NCBI GenBank assembly: GCA_963779515.1
Contig: CAVZYN010000006.1
Location: 178,680-242,679, forward strand
DNA: 64,000 bases
From: CAVZYN01 sp963779515
GTDB taxonomy: Bacteria; Pseudomonadota; Alphaproteobacteria; Rhizobiales; Hyphomicrobiaceae
Reading direction: 5' to 3'
Positions within the stretch are counted from its first letter, which is position 1; each line of letters starts with the position of its first letter. Positions 24,212-33,689 of the stretch are shown here, piece by piece. Both the position numbers and the translations under genes were made by a program. Below the pieces are notes generated by a model. It did no database searches and was not told the origin of the DNA. It saw nothing but the letters and a program-made list of their open reading frames with translations.

Positions 24212-26014
24212 TCAATTCTCATCCATCTTCAGCGCCGCAATGAACGCCTCCTGCGGGATCTCGACCTTGCCGAATTCGCGCATCTTCTTCTTGCCGGCCT
24301 TCTGCTTGTCGAGCAGCTTGCGCTTACGGCTGATATCGCCGCCGTAGCACTTGGCGATCACGTCCTTGCGCAAGGCGCGGATGGTCTCGCGCGCGATCAC
24401 CTTGCCGCCGATTGCCGCCTGGATCGGGATCTGGAACAGGTGCGGCGGGATCAAGTCCTTCAACTTCTCGCACATGGCGCGACCGCGTTGTTCGGCGCGG
24501 GTGCGATGCACGATGATCGACAACGCATCGACAGGTTCGCTGTTGACGAGGATCGAGAGCTTCACCAGCTCGTTCTCTTCGTAGCCGATCATCTGATAAT
24601 CGAACGAGGCATACCCGCGCGACACGCTCTTCAAGCGGTCATAGAAATCGAACACCACTTCGTTGAGCGGCAGTTCATATACCGCCATCGCCCGCGTCCC
24701 GGCATATGTAAGATTCTTCTGCCGCCCGCGCCGGTCCTGACAGAGTTTCAGCACCGCGCCGAGATGCTCGTCCGGCACCAGTATAGTCGCTGAGATCCAC
24801 GGCTCTTTCAGGTGATCGATCTTGACCTGATCCGGCATATCGGCCGGATTGTGCATTTCGATCATCGAGCCGTCGGTCATGTACACGTGGTAGATCACGC
24901 TCGGCGCCGTCGTGATCAAACTCATGTTGAATTCGCGCTCGAGGCGCTCGGTGATGATCTCGAGATGCAACAGCCCGAGGAAACCGCAGCGGAAGCCGAA
25001 GCCGAGCGCGGCGGACGTCTCCATTTCGTAGGTGAAGCTCGCGTCGTTGAGGCGCAGCTTGCCGACCGCCTCGCGCAGATCCTCGAAGTCGGCGGCATCC
25101 ACCGGAAACAGACCGCAGAACACCACCGGCTGCACCGGCTTGAAGCCCGGCAACGGCGTCGTGATGCCGCCCTTCTCGTCCGTCACCGTGTCGCCGACAC
25201 GCGTATCCGCCACCTGCTTGATGGCAGCGGTGAAGAACCCGACCTCGCCGGGTCCCAGTTCGCTGAGCATTTCCTGCTTCGGGCGGAAAATGCCGACGCG
25301 CTCCACCTGATAGGTGCCGTCGGTCTGCATCAGCTTGATCTTTTGGCCCTTCTTCAAGGTGCCATCGATGATGCGCACGAGCACGACAACGCCGAGGTAG
25401 GCGTCGTACCAGCTGTCGATCAGCAGCGCCTTCAGCGGCTTGGCCCGATCGCCCTTGGGCGGCGGCAGATGCGTGACAATCGCCTCCAGCACCTTCTCGA
25501 CATTGAGACCGGTCTTGGCCGAGACGCCGACCGAATGCGACGTATCGAGTCCGATCACGTCCTCGATCTGCTTCTTGACGCGGTCCTCGTCCGCTGACGG
25601 AAGGTCAACTTTGTTCAGAACGGGGAGAATTTCAAGATTGTTGTCGATCGCCTGATAGACGTTGGCCAAGGTCTGCGCCTCGACGCCCTGTGACGCATCG
25701 ACCACCAGGATCGCGCCCTCGCACGCAGCCAGCGACCGCGACACCTCGTAGGCGAAGTCGACGTGACCCGGCGTATCCATCAGGTTCAACTGATACGTTT
25801 TGCCGTCGTGGGCCTTGTAGTCCAGCCGCACCGTCTGCGCCTTGATGGTAATGCCGCGCTCGCGCTCGATATCCATCGAATCCAGAATCTGATCCTGCAT
25901 GTCCCGGTCGGCGACATTGCCGCAGAGCTGGATCAGGCGGTCGGAGAGCGTCGACTTCCCGTGATCGATATGCGCGATGATCGAGAAGTTGCGGATGAGA
26001 TTTGTGTCGGTCAT
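24212..26014 (-). CDS. lepA: Translation elongation factor 4 (LepA)
   Basis: This 600-residue ribosome-bound GTPase can back-translocate stalled ribosomes. G-domain motifs are AHIDHGKST near the start, DTPGH and NKVD. The LepA-specific C-terminal domain ends GDISRKRKLLDKQKAGKKKM. The start ATG at 26014 (MTDTNLIRNFSIIAHID) fits family alignments; the open frame extends upstream with non-homologous sequence. Length is normal. Confidence 0.97.
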   Translation of the reverse strand: MTDTNLIRNFSIIAHIDHGKSTLSDRLIQLCGNVADRDMQDQILDSMDIERERGITIKAQTVRLDYKAHDGKTYQLNLMDTPGHVDFAYEVSRSLAACEGAILVVDASQGVEAQTLANVYQAIDNNLEILPVLNKVDLPSADEDRVKKQIEDVIGLDTSHSVGVSAKTGLNVEKVLEAIVTHLPPPKGDRAKPLKALLIDSWYDAYLGVVVLVRIIDGTLKKGQKIKLMQTDGTYQVERVGIFRPKQEMLSELGPGEVGFFTAAIKQVADTRVGDTVTDEKGGITTPLPGFKPVQPVVFCGLFPVDAADFEDLREAVGKLRLNDASFTYEMETSAALGFGFRCGFLGLLHLEIITERLEREFNMSLITTAPSVIYHVYMTDGSMIEMHNPADMPDQVKIDHLKEPWISATILVPDEHLGAVLKLCQDRRGRQKNLTYAGTRAMAVYELPLNEVVFDFYDRLKSVSRGYASFDYQMIGYEENELVKLSILVNSEPVDALSIIVHRTRAEQRGRAMCEKLKDLIPPHLFQIPIQAAIGGKVIARETIRALRKDVIAKCYGGDISRKRKLLDKQKAGKKKMREFGKVEIPQEAFIAALKMDEN

Positions 26015-26186
26015 GCGCGGGGCATAGCACCGCTGCGGCGGCTTAGAAAGGGGTGCTACCGCCGCGCCCGTCTTTGTGTGATTCCCGGCATTTACCGGTC
26101 GTTCACCGTGATCGATCACGCTTGTTCAACCGTAGTCCGGTAGCCTGACCTCGTCAGTACAACGTCTAAACGGGTGAGATCCGTCG

Positions 26187-26966
26187 ATGTCCTTTGGAAA
26201 ACGCGGGTCCGGCGCCGCAACGAACACCGCCTATCGGCCGATCCAGTCAGCGGTATCGCCAGCTCCGGTGCGTCCTGCGGCTCCCATAAACGCTGCCGCC
26301 GCCGAGGCCATCGAAGTCGGCCCTTTGCCGCGGTCGGATGTGGAGTTTGACAGCTACACCGCGACCAAAGCCGCCAACGGCCTCATCGCCTATCTGATCA
26401 ACGCCTACACGACGCCCCACGGTGTCCACACCGAAACCGTGATGGGCGCGCTCGCAGCCCTCGCCGGCGAGTTTGCCCTGCGTGCCGCGGCCGAGCGCGC
26501 CGGTGTGCGTCTCAAGGGACCCGGCTGGGTTGTCGGTGGCGCGCCGGATGAACTGCTCTATGCCGGCGCGGCTCGCGGCCAACCGGCCGTCTGGTCGTTC
26601 GTCCGCCAAGGCGCCCTCGAGGCCGGCGTCAAGGTCGAGCAGCTCCCGGATCTGGAGACCATTGTCGCCCGCACCGCCAACGCCATTGGCACCGCGCCGT
26701 TCCCGCCGCTGACGATCCCGTCCGACAAACATCCACGGGAGTGGTCGCCCAACGCCTGCCCGGCTCATCGCGTCGCCGTCTTGCACTTCATGGGCGAGCA
26801 TGACGTCACCGAGCCTGCCCAGATCGCCTTGGCGCTCGGCATCGCCATCAAGCTCTACATCGAGCAGGCCAAGTCAACGACGCCCGCAACCCTCATCCAA
26901 ATTGCCGCCGAGGTCATGATCGGCGTGTCCCGCATGCAGCCCTCGGATCAGGTCATCGCCGCCTGA
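26187..26966 (+). CDS. Conserved-looking hypothetical protein
   Basis: This 259-residue protein is not one I recognise. The first 45 residues are Ala/Pro-rich and probably disordered. The remainder is compositionally normal, with hydrophobic helices (ALAALAGEFALRAAAER, RVAVLHFMGEHDV, ALALGIAIKLYIEQ) and a WVVGGAPDELLY segment. No signal peptide or membrane segment is evident, so it is likely cytosolic. It is divergent from lepA and ends 3 bp before the convergent SulP gene. Confidence 0.65.
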   Translation: MSFGKRGSGAATNTAYRPIQSAVSPAPVRPAAPINAAAAEAIEVGPLPRSDVEFDSYTATKAANGLIAYLINAYTTPHGVHTETVMGALAALAGEFALRAAAERAGVRLKGPGWVVGGAPDELLYAGAARGQPAVWSFVRQGALEAGVKVEQLPDLETIVARTANAIGTAPFPPLTIPSDKHPREWSPNACPAHRVAVLHFMGEHDVTEPAQIALALGIAIKLYIEQAKSTTPATLIQIAAEVMIGVSRMQPSDQVIAA

Positions 26967-26969
26967 GCA

Positions 26970-28709
26970 TCACGCCCCCGCCAGCATCCGGCGCGCCTTG
27001 TCGAGCGCCGTCGCCGTATCGTGCGCCAGCAACACCTTGTGCGTGCGCAAGAACCCGAGACGGTGCAGCGCAAGCCGCGGCTGACTTTGCAAACTCGAGA
27101 TAATCACGCGGCAGCCGCGTTTCTTGGCGATATCGGCGAGCTCCTCCAGCGCCGCCACCGCGGTCGCATCGATCAGCGGCACCTCGCGCATGCGCAGGAT
27201 CAACACCCGTGGCCAATCGATCAGGCTCTGGCTGACCGCGTGCAGCTGCGTCGCCGCCCCAAAGAACAGCGGTCCGCGCAGCTGGATGATCTGCGCGCCC
27301 TCGGGAATCTCGTCCGCACTGATCACCCGCGCCTTACCGTCCCCGCGGCCATCGAGAATGCCATCGCCCGCGCCGCGATCGACGCCCGGCACCTCGGCAA
27401 TCCGGTGAATGAACAGCAATGCTGCAAGGCCAAAGCCAACGGCGATCGCAACATTGAGATCGACCAGCACGGTCAGGAGCAAGGTGGCGATCAGCACGAT
27501 CCGGTCATCGATCGGCGCGCGCGTCAGAAAGTAGCGCAACTCGTTGAGATCCAGCAGCCGCCACGCCACGCTGATGAGTACCGCCGCCAGACACGGCATC
27601 GCCAGATAGCCTGCGAGCGGCGCCAGAAACAGCATGAACGCAAGCACAAACAGCGCGTGCAGGACGCCGGAGACCGGCGACGTCGCGCCCGCCTGAATGT
27701 TCGTGCCCGTGCGCGCGATCACGCCCGTCGCCGGCAGCCCGCCGAACAGCGACGAAAAGATATTCGCCGCACCTTGCGCCACCACCTCGACGTTCGAACG
27801 GTGGCGCGTGCCCGCGATCGCATCGGCTGCAACCGCCGAGAGCAGCAATTCGACGCCCACCAGAAACGCCAGCGTCAGCGCCGTCGGAAACACCTCCGAG
27901 ATCTTGCTCCACGCGAGATTGGGCAGCATCGGCGCCGGCAACGTTGACGCCAGCGCGCCGAATCGCGACCCGATCGTCTCCACATCGAGGCCGAGCACCC
28001 GAACCAGCGCAGACAGAGCGACCACCGCGATCAGCAGCCCCGGCCAGCGTGGCTTCGTCTGCCGCAACCAGAAGATCAGCATGAGCGTCGCAAACCCGAT
28101 CGCAAACGCCGAAAAACTGAAGCTGCCTCGTGCCGCCCACAGCGCGCCGATCTTCTGCATCACATCCGCCGGCAGCGTCCCCTTCAGCCCCAGGAAATCC
28201 TTCACTTGCGTGATCAGGATCACGACACCAATGCCGCTCGTGAACCCCAGGATCACCGGCCCCGGGATATACTTGATATACGTCCCAAAGCGCAGGAACC
28301 CCGCGATCACCAGCATGACGCCGGCCAGAAACGTCGCCGTCAGCAAACCATCGAAGCCGTGCTTGCGCATCGCCGCGTCGACAATGACGATGAACGCCGC
28401 CGCCGGCCCGCCAACCTGGTGAATGCTGCCGCCGAGCGCCGAAATCAAAAACCCCGCGACTACCGAAGTGATCAGCCCCGTTGCCGGCGGCGCTCCCGCG
28501 CCAATGGCGATCGCAAGCGACAGCGGCAATGCCAGGATCGCGACTGTCAATCCCGCCATCGCGTCTTTGAAAAATCGCGCCTGGCCATACCCCTCGCGCA
28601 GCGACAGCAGCAGTTGCGGCGTGAAATCCTGCCAGAACGCTGGCCAATCTCGTGTCGTATGCGCGCGCGGGCGTGATCGTCCCGCTGCTCGTTCCCGCTC
28701 GTTCGCCAT
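26970..28709 (-). CDS. SulP-family anion permease with C-terminal STAS domain
   Basis: This 579-residue inner-membrane transporter has about 10-14 hydrophobic segments, beginning with the SulP-typical block FKDAMAGLTVAILALPLSLA. It continues with GLITSVVAGFLISALGGS and the GGLPATGVIARTGTNIQAGA motif. The final 120 residues form a STAS domain (IIQLRGPLFFGAATQL and LRMREVPLIDATAVAAL). Substrates in the family include sulfate, bicarbonate and dicarboxylates; this one cannot be assigned. Start at ATG 28709 is chosen because the extension to 28763 is Arg/Thr-rich and unlike the family. Confidence 0.92.
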   Translation of the reverse strand: MANERERAAGRSRPRAHTTRDWPAFWQDFTPQLLLSLREGYGQARFFKDAMAGLTVAILALPLSLAIAIGAGAPPATGLITSVVAGFLISALGGSIHQVGGPAAAFIVIVDAAMRKHGFDGLLTATFLAGVMLVIAGFLRFGTYIKYIPGPVILGFTSGIGVVILITQVKDFLGLKGTLPADVMQKIGALWAARGSFSFSAFAIGFATLMLIFWLRQTKPRWPGLLIAVVALSALVRVLGLDVETIGSRFGALASTLPAPMLPNLAWSKISEVFPTALTLAFLVGVELLLSAVAADAIAGTRHRSNVEVVAQGAANIFSSLFGGLPATGVIARTGTNIQAGATSPVSGVLHALFVLAFMLFLAPLAGYLAMPCLAAVLISVAWRLLDLNELRYFLTRAPIDDRIVLIATLLLTVLVDLNVAIAVGFGLAALLFIHRIAEVPGVDRGAGDGILDGRGDGKARVISADEIPEGAQIIQLRGPLFFGAATQLHAVSQSLIDWPRVLILRMREVPLIDATAVAALEELADIAKKRGCRVIISSLQSQPRLALHRLGFLRTHKVLLAHDTATALDKARRMLAGA

Positions 28710-28918
28710 GGCTCGCCCCGATTCCCGGGTCGCAACCGTGGCGGTCCTGGCCCGGCAAGTCAATCATGATGGCAATCAGCAAATGCGCCTGGCGCGCACA
28801 GACAATCAGCTGGCCCTGTGTCGTGCGGAACAGCCCCTGGCACGCCCTCCCGCTAGCGTCGAATCACGGGTAACAACGCGACTCGAACCGCACCAGCCCG
28901 GGGGAGCACGGCTCCTCG

Positions 28919-29770
28919 ATGCTGAACGAAAGCACGGGAACGCATGGCATGTCCGACTATCTGCTCGAAGGAACAGCGCGAGCGAACTTTGGTGAGGATC
29001 TATTGCGGGCGCGAAAATCCAGCTCATCCAGCGACGCCGATTTCGCCAATCGCGAATTGAGGATCTCGCTCAACACCTATAAGAAATGCATCGACCCCAG
29101 CGGCGCGCCGCTCCGCCTCCGGCGCAGCACACTGGTTGCCATCATCAGGGCCTGCAAACTCGACCCAACCCGCTTTGGCCTCGAATTCCCGGTGTCACGT
29201 CAACGCCCGCGCGATCCCGGGTCCTACGCGCGAAACGACCTCGGCTTTCTCGAAGGATCCTATATCCAGGTCCGCCGCCTGCCGTCGGTGGAAAGCGCCA
29301 TCGCTGTGTCCACGCTCAACTTTACCTGGGACGACGCGCGCAGCCTCCTGACCTTTCACGAGTCCACGCATGCGCTGGACAACGGTGCATCCGAACCGCG
29401 CGTCTATCGCGGCGACGTCCACCTGCAACAAGACCGATCCGTTTTCGGACTTCTCTCGGTCGAGAATGGCGAAACGCGCCTGTCCCTCGTGCATACTCCA
29501 GATCTGCAGAAACCCGGCCGGAGAACCACTGCACACGCGCCTGGTACTTTCCGGCTCCACGGTGTCCAACTCGCCCCCGGCGCCCCCAATGGCACGCTGC
29601 GCCCAATCGTGTCGGCCATCTATCTCGAGCACGTCAGCAGCGCACACCTCGATGTCGCGACCCTCCAATCCGGCATTCTTTCGGCGAACCATCCAGCCTT
29701 TGGCCGCCTGACCAGCGAGCTGCACCACATCGAAGAGCAGTTCATCCCCCGCGCGCTGGCCTTGAAATAG
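28919..29770 (+). CDS. Unknown protein with a possible N-terminal helix-turn-helix
   Basis: This protein has 283 residues from ATG 28919, or 273 from ATG 28949 (MSDYLLEG). Residues about 30-90 (RELRISLNTYKKCID, then LRRSTLVAIIRACKLDP) look like a helical DNA-binding segment. The remaining 190 residues are a beta-rich region containing RNDLGFLEGSYIQVRRL, STLNFTWDDA and GDVHLQQDRSVFGLL. I do not recognise this C-terminal region. It might be a one-component regulator sensing an unknown signal. It is divergent from the SulP gene and convergent with an XRE-type regulator. Confidence 0.6.
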   Translation: MLNESTGTHGMSDYLLEGTARANFGEDLLRARKSSSSSDADFANRELRISLNTYKKCIDPSGAPLRLRRSTLVAIIRACKLDPTRFGLEFPVSRQRPRDPGSYARNDLGFLEGSYIQVRRLPSVESAIAVSTLNFTWDDARSLLTFHESTHALDNGASEPRVYRGDVHLQQDRSVFGLLSVENGETRLSLVHTPDLQKPGRRTTAHAPGTFRLHGVQLAPGAPNGTLRPIVSAIYLEHVSSAHLDVATLQSGILSANHPAFGRLTSELHHIEEQFIPRALALK

Positions 29771-29788
29771 TCTCGGCACGCGCCGCCA

Positions 29789-30569
29789 TTACCCGCCTGG
29801 TCCCAACCCACGCAAGATCTGCGCGGTCGCCTCGTCGGCCGGAAAAAACAGCTCAATCCTCAAATCGTTGACCGTGATGTCCCGCGCCGTCCCGAACGAT
29901 GCGATGGTCGAAAACAGTGACAGCACCAGATCGCCCTGGCGCATCTTGAGTGCCATGAACGGAGAACCAGGGTCCGTCTTGCCTTCTGGCTCCGCGACAT
30001 CGAGCGCATCGAGCACACCTGCCAGTTCCGACAGTATGGGATCATTGCCGCTCGTCCGCGCTTCGAGCCGCACCCGCTGACGAAAATCTCCAACGACCTC
30101 TGCCCAATTGACGATCGCCTCCCGGAATGCCGGCTGCGTTGCAATCAGCCGGACGAGGTTGACGCCGGCAACATGATCTCCAACACCGAGCAGCAACCGC
30201 GCCGTCGCATTGGCGTTGACCAAATTCCAATGCCTGTCGCAGATCAGCGCGGGAAACGGTGCGTGCCGCTCCATCATGAACTCGAGCGCATGCCGTACCG
30301 GCGCGAGCGCCGCGGCATCAAGCGGCGTCTCCGCGTAGGTTGCCGCAAATCCGGCGCTGGTGAGCAGGTGATTGCGGGCGCGAAACGGCAAATCCAGGGT
30401 CTCCGCCAGCATCAACACCATGTCGCGAACTCGGCGCCGCTCGACCCGTCTCCAGGAACGAGATGTGCCGCGCCGAAACCTCGGCCTCCAGCGCCAGATC
30501 CAGCTGGCTCAACCGCCGCCGTGCGCGCCAGTCCTTCAACGCTGCGCCGAAGCCGCCGGTGCCCGCCAC
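29789..30569 (-). pseudogene. XRE/MmyB-type transcriptional regulator split by a 1-nt frameshift
   Basis: Starting at 30569 the first frame encodes an XRE helix-turn-helix, RRRLSQLDLALEAEVSARH then ISFLETGRAAPS. The second frame carries on from RDMVLMLAETLDLPFRARNH to 29789 with the MmyB-like ligand-binding domain (MMERHAPFPALICDRHWNLV). Deleting one T (AA at 30428-30429 on the plus strand) joins them as PSRDMVLMLAE, giving a normal 259-residue regulator. It is either a recent loss-of-function mutation or a sequence error. It is divergent from a small membrane protein gene. Confidence 0.82.
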
Positions 30570-30705
30570 GATATCCTCCTCAAGATCAGCGCATCACATC
30601 GCGATCATTGCGCCACGCATGGCCTCACGCACTTACCTCCGGCGTAATTGTTTTGCATCGACGACAACGCAACACTCCCGATCATGTCAACCAAAGGAGA
30701 ACGTC

Positions 30706-31164
30706 ATGACGCAGACTTATCATCGCTTTCTCGTCGGCTGGTGCTGGTTCATGATCGCGTTCGGAGCTGCCGCGGTTCTGTCGGCATGGCCGCCACTCGA
30801 CGCCCCCATGCGCCTGTTTATCGATCTGTGCTTTTGGCCGCTGGATGGATTGCCAGGCCGCGCTGGCAAAGAGATGGCGTTTGCCACCGGGCTTGCTGGC
30901 GCGATCCTGATCGGATGGTCGGTGACCATTCTCGGCCTTGTGCGTCACGACCCGGCGATGCGCGAGACATGGATCTGGCAGCTGCTGCAGAAAGCGCTGT
31001 TCATCTGGTACGTGCCCGACTCGCTCGTCTCCTGGTGGACTGGCGCCTACCCGAACGTGCTCTCGAACACGGTTATCCTCGCGAGCTTCCTCTGGGCCGT
31101 CGCCAAAGCGCGATCCAGCCCAAACGCCGCCCTGCAAGCGCGTGACGCGAGCGCTCAGTTCTGA
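30706..31164 (+). CDS. Small hypothetical membrane protein
   Basis: This 152-residue protein has about four hydrophobic segments (RFLVGWCWFMIAFGAAAVL, ATGLAGAILIGWSVTILGLV, LFIWYVPDSLVSWWTG, SNTVILASFLWAVA). AAAGGAG sits just upstream of the ATG. It is divergent from the MmyB-type regulator, which may control it, since such regulators often act on an adjacent divergent gene. No named family recognised. Its end overlaps the convergent DUF1178 gene by 10 bp. Confidence 0.7.
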   Translation: MTQTYHRFLVGWCWFMIAFGAAAVLSAWPPLDAPMRLFIDLCFWPLDGLPGRAGKEMAFATGLAGAILIGWSVTILGLVRHDPAMRETWIWQLLQKALFIWYVPDSLVSWWTGAYPNVLSNTVILASFLWAVAKARSSPNAALQARDASAQF

Positions 31165-31607
31165 TCCTCGGGCAACACCGGCAAGGGCATCACATCGATG
31201 CCCTCGTCGACCAGCTCCTTGGCTTCAGCGAGAGACGCCTCGCCCCAGATGCCGCGGCCCTCAGATTCCTCGTAGTGGATCTTGCGCGCTTCTTCCGCGA
31301 ACTTTGGGCCCACATACTCGGCCTTGGCCTCGACCTCGCGGCGCACTTTGCGCAGCATCTCCATCACCTCTGGCGGCGCGGCCACATGCGCGGTCCCCGG
31401 CGCCTTGCGCGGCTTTTTGGGTTTCACCGTGTCACGGCCTTTGCGTGTCACCACCGAGGGTGCCATCAGCGCCTTGCTGATCTTCGTGTTGCCGCACGTC
31501 GGACACGCCACCACCCCGCGCTTCGACTGCTTGTCGAAATCGCCGCTGCTGCGGAACCACCCTTCGAACCGGTGGTCGGCCTTGCAAGTCATCTGATAGC
31601 GGATCAT
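31155..31607 (-). CDS. DUF1178 family protein
   Basis: This 150-residue protein has the family opening MIRYQMTCKADHRFEGWFRSS and a CPTCG zinc-ribbon-like motif at about 36-40. A Lys-rich linker follows, then KFAEEARKIHYEESEGRGIW and GEASLAEAKELVDEGIDVMP. Function unknown. It is the last gene of the comF-grxC-nitrilase-DUF1178 series, an arrangement common in alphaproteobacteria. Confidence 0.88.
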   Translation of the reverse strand: MIRYQMTCKADHRFEGWFRSSGDFDKQSKRGVVACPTCGNTKISKALMAPSVVTRKGRDTVKPKKPRKAPGTAHVAAPPEVMEMLRKVRREVEAKAEYVGPKFAEEARKIHYEESEGRGIWGEASLAEAKELVDEGIDVMPLPVLPEDQN

Positions 31608-31631
31608 GCACTTCCCTTGACGCGACGCGGC

Positions 31632-32498
31632 CTAAACGGTGTCAGCCGCAACCACCTTAAACGCTCGGTCATGAGTGAGCGACGGAATTCGGCTCCGCAC
31701 CTCCTCAATGGCCGCACAGTCTACGTCGGCAAAGATAACGCCAGGCTGAACGGCGTCGGCTTCGGCCAGGATATCTCCCCAAGGCGATATGGCGATGCTG
31801 TGCCCGTAGGTCAACCGCCCCGAGTCATGCGTCCCCGCCTGCGCCGCCGCCAGCACAAAGCAGCCATTCTCGATCGCCCGCGCCCGCATCAGCACATGCC
31901 AATGCGCTTGTCCTGTCTTGACCGTGAAGGCCGAGGGGATCGCCAGCACGCCGGCTCCGCCTTGCGCCAGCGCCCGGTAGAGCTGCGGAAACCTGAGGTC
32001 ATAGCAAACCGTCATTCCGAGCGTGCACCATGGCAGCTTGGCGAGCACCGCCTGATCACCCGGCTGGTAGTTCGTCGATTCCCGATATTGCTCGCCACCC
32101 GGCAACTGCACGTCGAACATATGGATCTTGTCGAACCGCGCCGCCAGCCGTCCATCCGGTGAAATCAGCAAGCTGCGATTGGCTAGTTTGTCCTGCGAAA
32201 TCTTCACGCCCATCGAACCGATATGCAGCCAGATCTTCAAGTCGCGCGCCAGCGCCTCGAAGTGTGCAATCACCGGATTGTTCCCTTCCGGTCGGGTTGC
32301 TGCAAACAACTTGTGCCGATCGGTCTCCATCAGCGTCGTGATCTCGGGCGTCTGCACGTACTGCGCGCCACCCTTGGCCGCCTCCCGGATGAGATCCGAC
32401 GCAGCAACGACGTTGGCATCGACGTCGCGTCCCGTGCACATCTGCACGAGGCCAGCCTTGAATCTCATCGGTATGGTGGGATCCGGCATCGGCCTCAT
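31632..32498 (-). CDS. Carbon-nitrogen hydrolase (nitrilase superfamily, Nit1/deaminated-glutathione amidase-like)
   Basis: This 288-residue protein has the three nitrilase catalytic residues in place: Glu in TPEITTLM, Lys in FDKIHMFDV and Cys in MTVCYDLRFPQLYR. The FDKIHMFDVQLPGG pattern is that of the Nit1/NitFhit branch, whose members clean up deaminated glutathione. The start ATG at 32498 overlaps the grxC stop (ATGA), implying coupled translation. Its position directly after glutaredoxin fits a glutathione-repair role. Confidence 0.9.
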   Translation of the reverse strand: MRPMPDPTIPMRFKAGLVQMCTGRDVDANVVAASDLIREAAKGGAQYVQTPEITTLMETDRHKLFAATRPEGNNPVIAHFEALARDLKIWLHIGSMGVKISQDKLANRSLLISPDGRLAARFDKIHMFDVQLPGGEQYRESTNYQPGDQAVLAKLPWCTLGMTVCYDLRFPQLYRALAQGGAGVLAIPSAFTVKTGQAHWHVLMRARAIENGCFVLAAAQAGTHDSGRLTYGHSIAISPWGDILAEADAVQPGVIFADVDCAAIEEVRSRIPSLTHDRAFKVVAADTV

Positions 32499-32749
32499 CC
32501 AGCCAACAGCGGGTCGAGCGCGCTCTGCCGCTCGAGATCATAGAGATCATCGCACCCACCGACGTGACGTTCGCCGATCCAGATCTGCGGCACCGTGTAC
32601 CGGCCGGATCGCGTTTCCATTTCCGCCCTCAGATGAGGATCGCGCCCGACATCGATTTCCTGGAATGCCACGCCCTTCTTGCTCAGCAGATGCTTTGCGC
32701 GCGTGCAATACGGGCAGTAACTCGCGGTGTAGATCGTGACCTGCGGCAT
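32495..32749 (-). CDS. grxC: Glutaredoxin 3
   Basis: This 84-residue thioredoxin-fold protein uses glutathione to reduce disulfides. The active site is CPYC in YTASYCPYCTRAK; the cis-Pro motif TVPQIWIG and the glutathione-binding HVGGCDDL follow. Start at ATG 32749 (MPQVTIY); another ATG three codons upstream at 32758 is possible. It is coupled to the nitrilase gene by a 4-bp overlap. Confidence 0.95.
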   Translation of the reverse strand: MPQVTIYTASYCPYCTRAKHLLSKKGVAFQEIDVGRDPHLRAEMETRSGRYTVPQIWIGERHVGGCDDLYDLERQSALDPLLAG

Positions 32750-32866
32750 CAATGGCATCCTCGGCGTGAGATCTTCAGCCTGAATCACGTGGGTTACGCC
32801 ACCAATCTAGTGATCCGCCGAACGCCTGGAAAGCCAGGTGCCGGGACATGGCGAACAATTTCTTGC

Positions 32867-33652
32867 CTAGACCGTCGGCGCGTCGGTGTCGCTCGCCAGC
32901 GCCAGCGCGATCACATCGACCCGCTTGGCGCCTGCCCGCTTCAGCGCCCGCGCGCAGGCACCCGCAGTCGCCCCCGTCGTGATCACATCATCGACCAGCA
33001 GAACCGCCCGGCCGGCTACCCGACCGCGATGACGCAGCGGCACCGAGAATGCGCCTGCAACATTATGCAGCCGCTCAGCGCGCGACTTCCCCACCTGGCT
33101 CGGCGTTGCCCGATGCCGCGCCAGCGCCAGCGGCGCCAACGGAAGCGCCGTCCGCCGCGCAATTTCTCCCGCCAGCAATGCCGCCTGATTGAACTGCCGC
33201 CGCAACAGATGCCAGCGCGCCAGCGGCACTGGCACAATGATATCAACGCCTGGGAGCAGATCCGCCGCCGCATCCGTCATCCAACGGCCGAGCAGAACCC
33301 GCGGCTCATGCCGGTCAGCATACTTCAGCTGATGCACGAGGTCCCGCATGCTGCCGCTGAACCGGGCCACCGCCCGCGCCTTGTCGTAGTCCGGCGGCGT
33401 CGCCACCGCCGCTGCCGAGACCGCGCCCTCTCCCGCATCGAACGGCAAAGGAATGCCGAGCACATCGCAGACCGGCGCCCGGATGAAACTCATCTCCGAC
33501 CAGCATGCCGGGCACAGCGCATGATGTGCATCGAGCGGCGACCGGCACAGCAGGCACACCGGCGGGATCAGCAGATCCGCGCCGGCCGTCAGTACGCCCG
33601 TGAGACCACGGCTGGCCCAACTGAGGAGAGACTCGGATGTCACAGGATGCAC
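32867..33652 (-). CDS. comF: ComF-family phosphoribosyltransferase-like protein
   Basis: About 261 residues. A zinc-finger-like segment with paired cysteines (PPVCLLCRSPL and ALCPACWSEM) precedes a phosphoribosyltransferase domain. That domain carries PVPLARWHLLRRQFNQAALLA and the PRPP-binding loop AVLLVDDVITTGATAGAC. ComF proteins support DNA uptake or recombination in some species; in most alphaproteobacteria the role is undefined. GTG at 33652 is the preferred start; the frame upstream runs into a palindromic repeat. First gene of the comF-grxC-nitrilase-DUF1178 series. Confidence 0.88.
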   Translation of the reverse strand: MHPVTSESLLSWASRGLTGVLTAGADLLIPPVCLLCRSPLDAHHALCPACWSEMSFIRAPVCDVLGIPLPFDAGEGAVSAAAVATPPDYDKARAVARFSGSMRDLVHQLKYADRHEPRVLLGRWMTDAAADLLPGVDIIVPVPLARWHLLRRQFNQAALLAGEIARRTALPLAPLALARHRATPSQVGKSRAERLHNVAGAFSVPLRHRGRVAGRAVLLVDDVITTGATAGACARALKRAGAKRVDVIALALASDTDAPTV

Positions 33653-33689
33653 TTTAACCTCGAGCACAAAACAACCGCTGTCTATCACA

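Noticed and set aside
24812..25597. 261-codon open frame on the plus strand opposite lepA
   Set aside because: Antisense to a highly conserved gene and its His/Arg/Asp-rich translation matches nothing.
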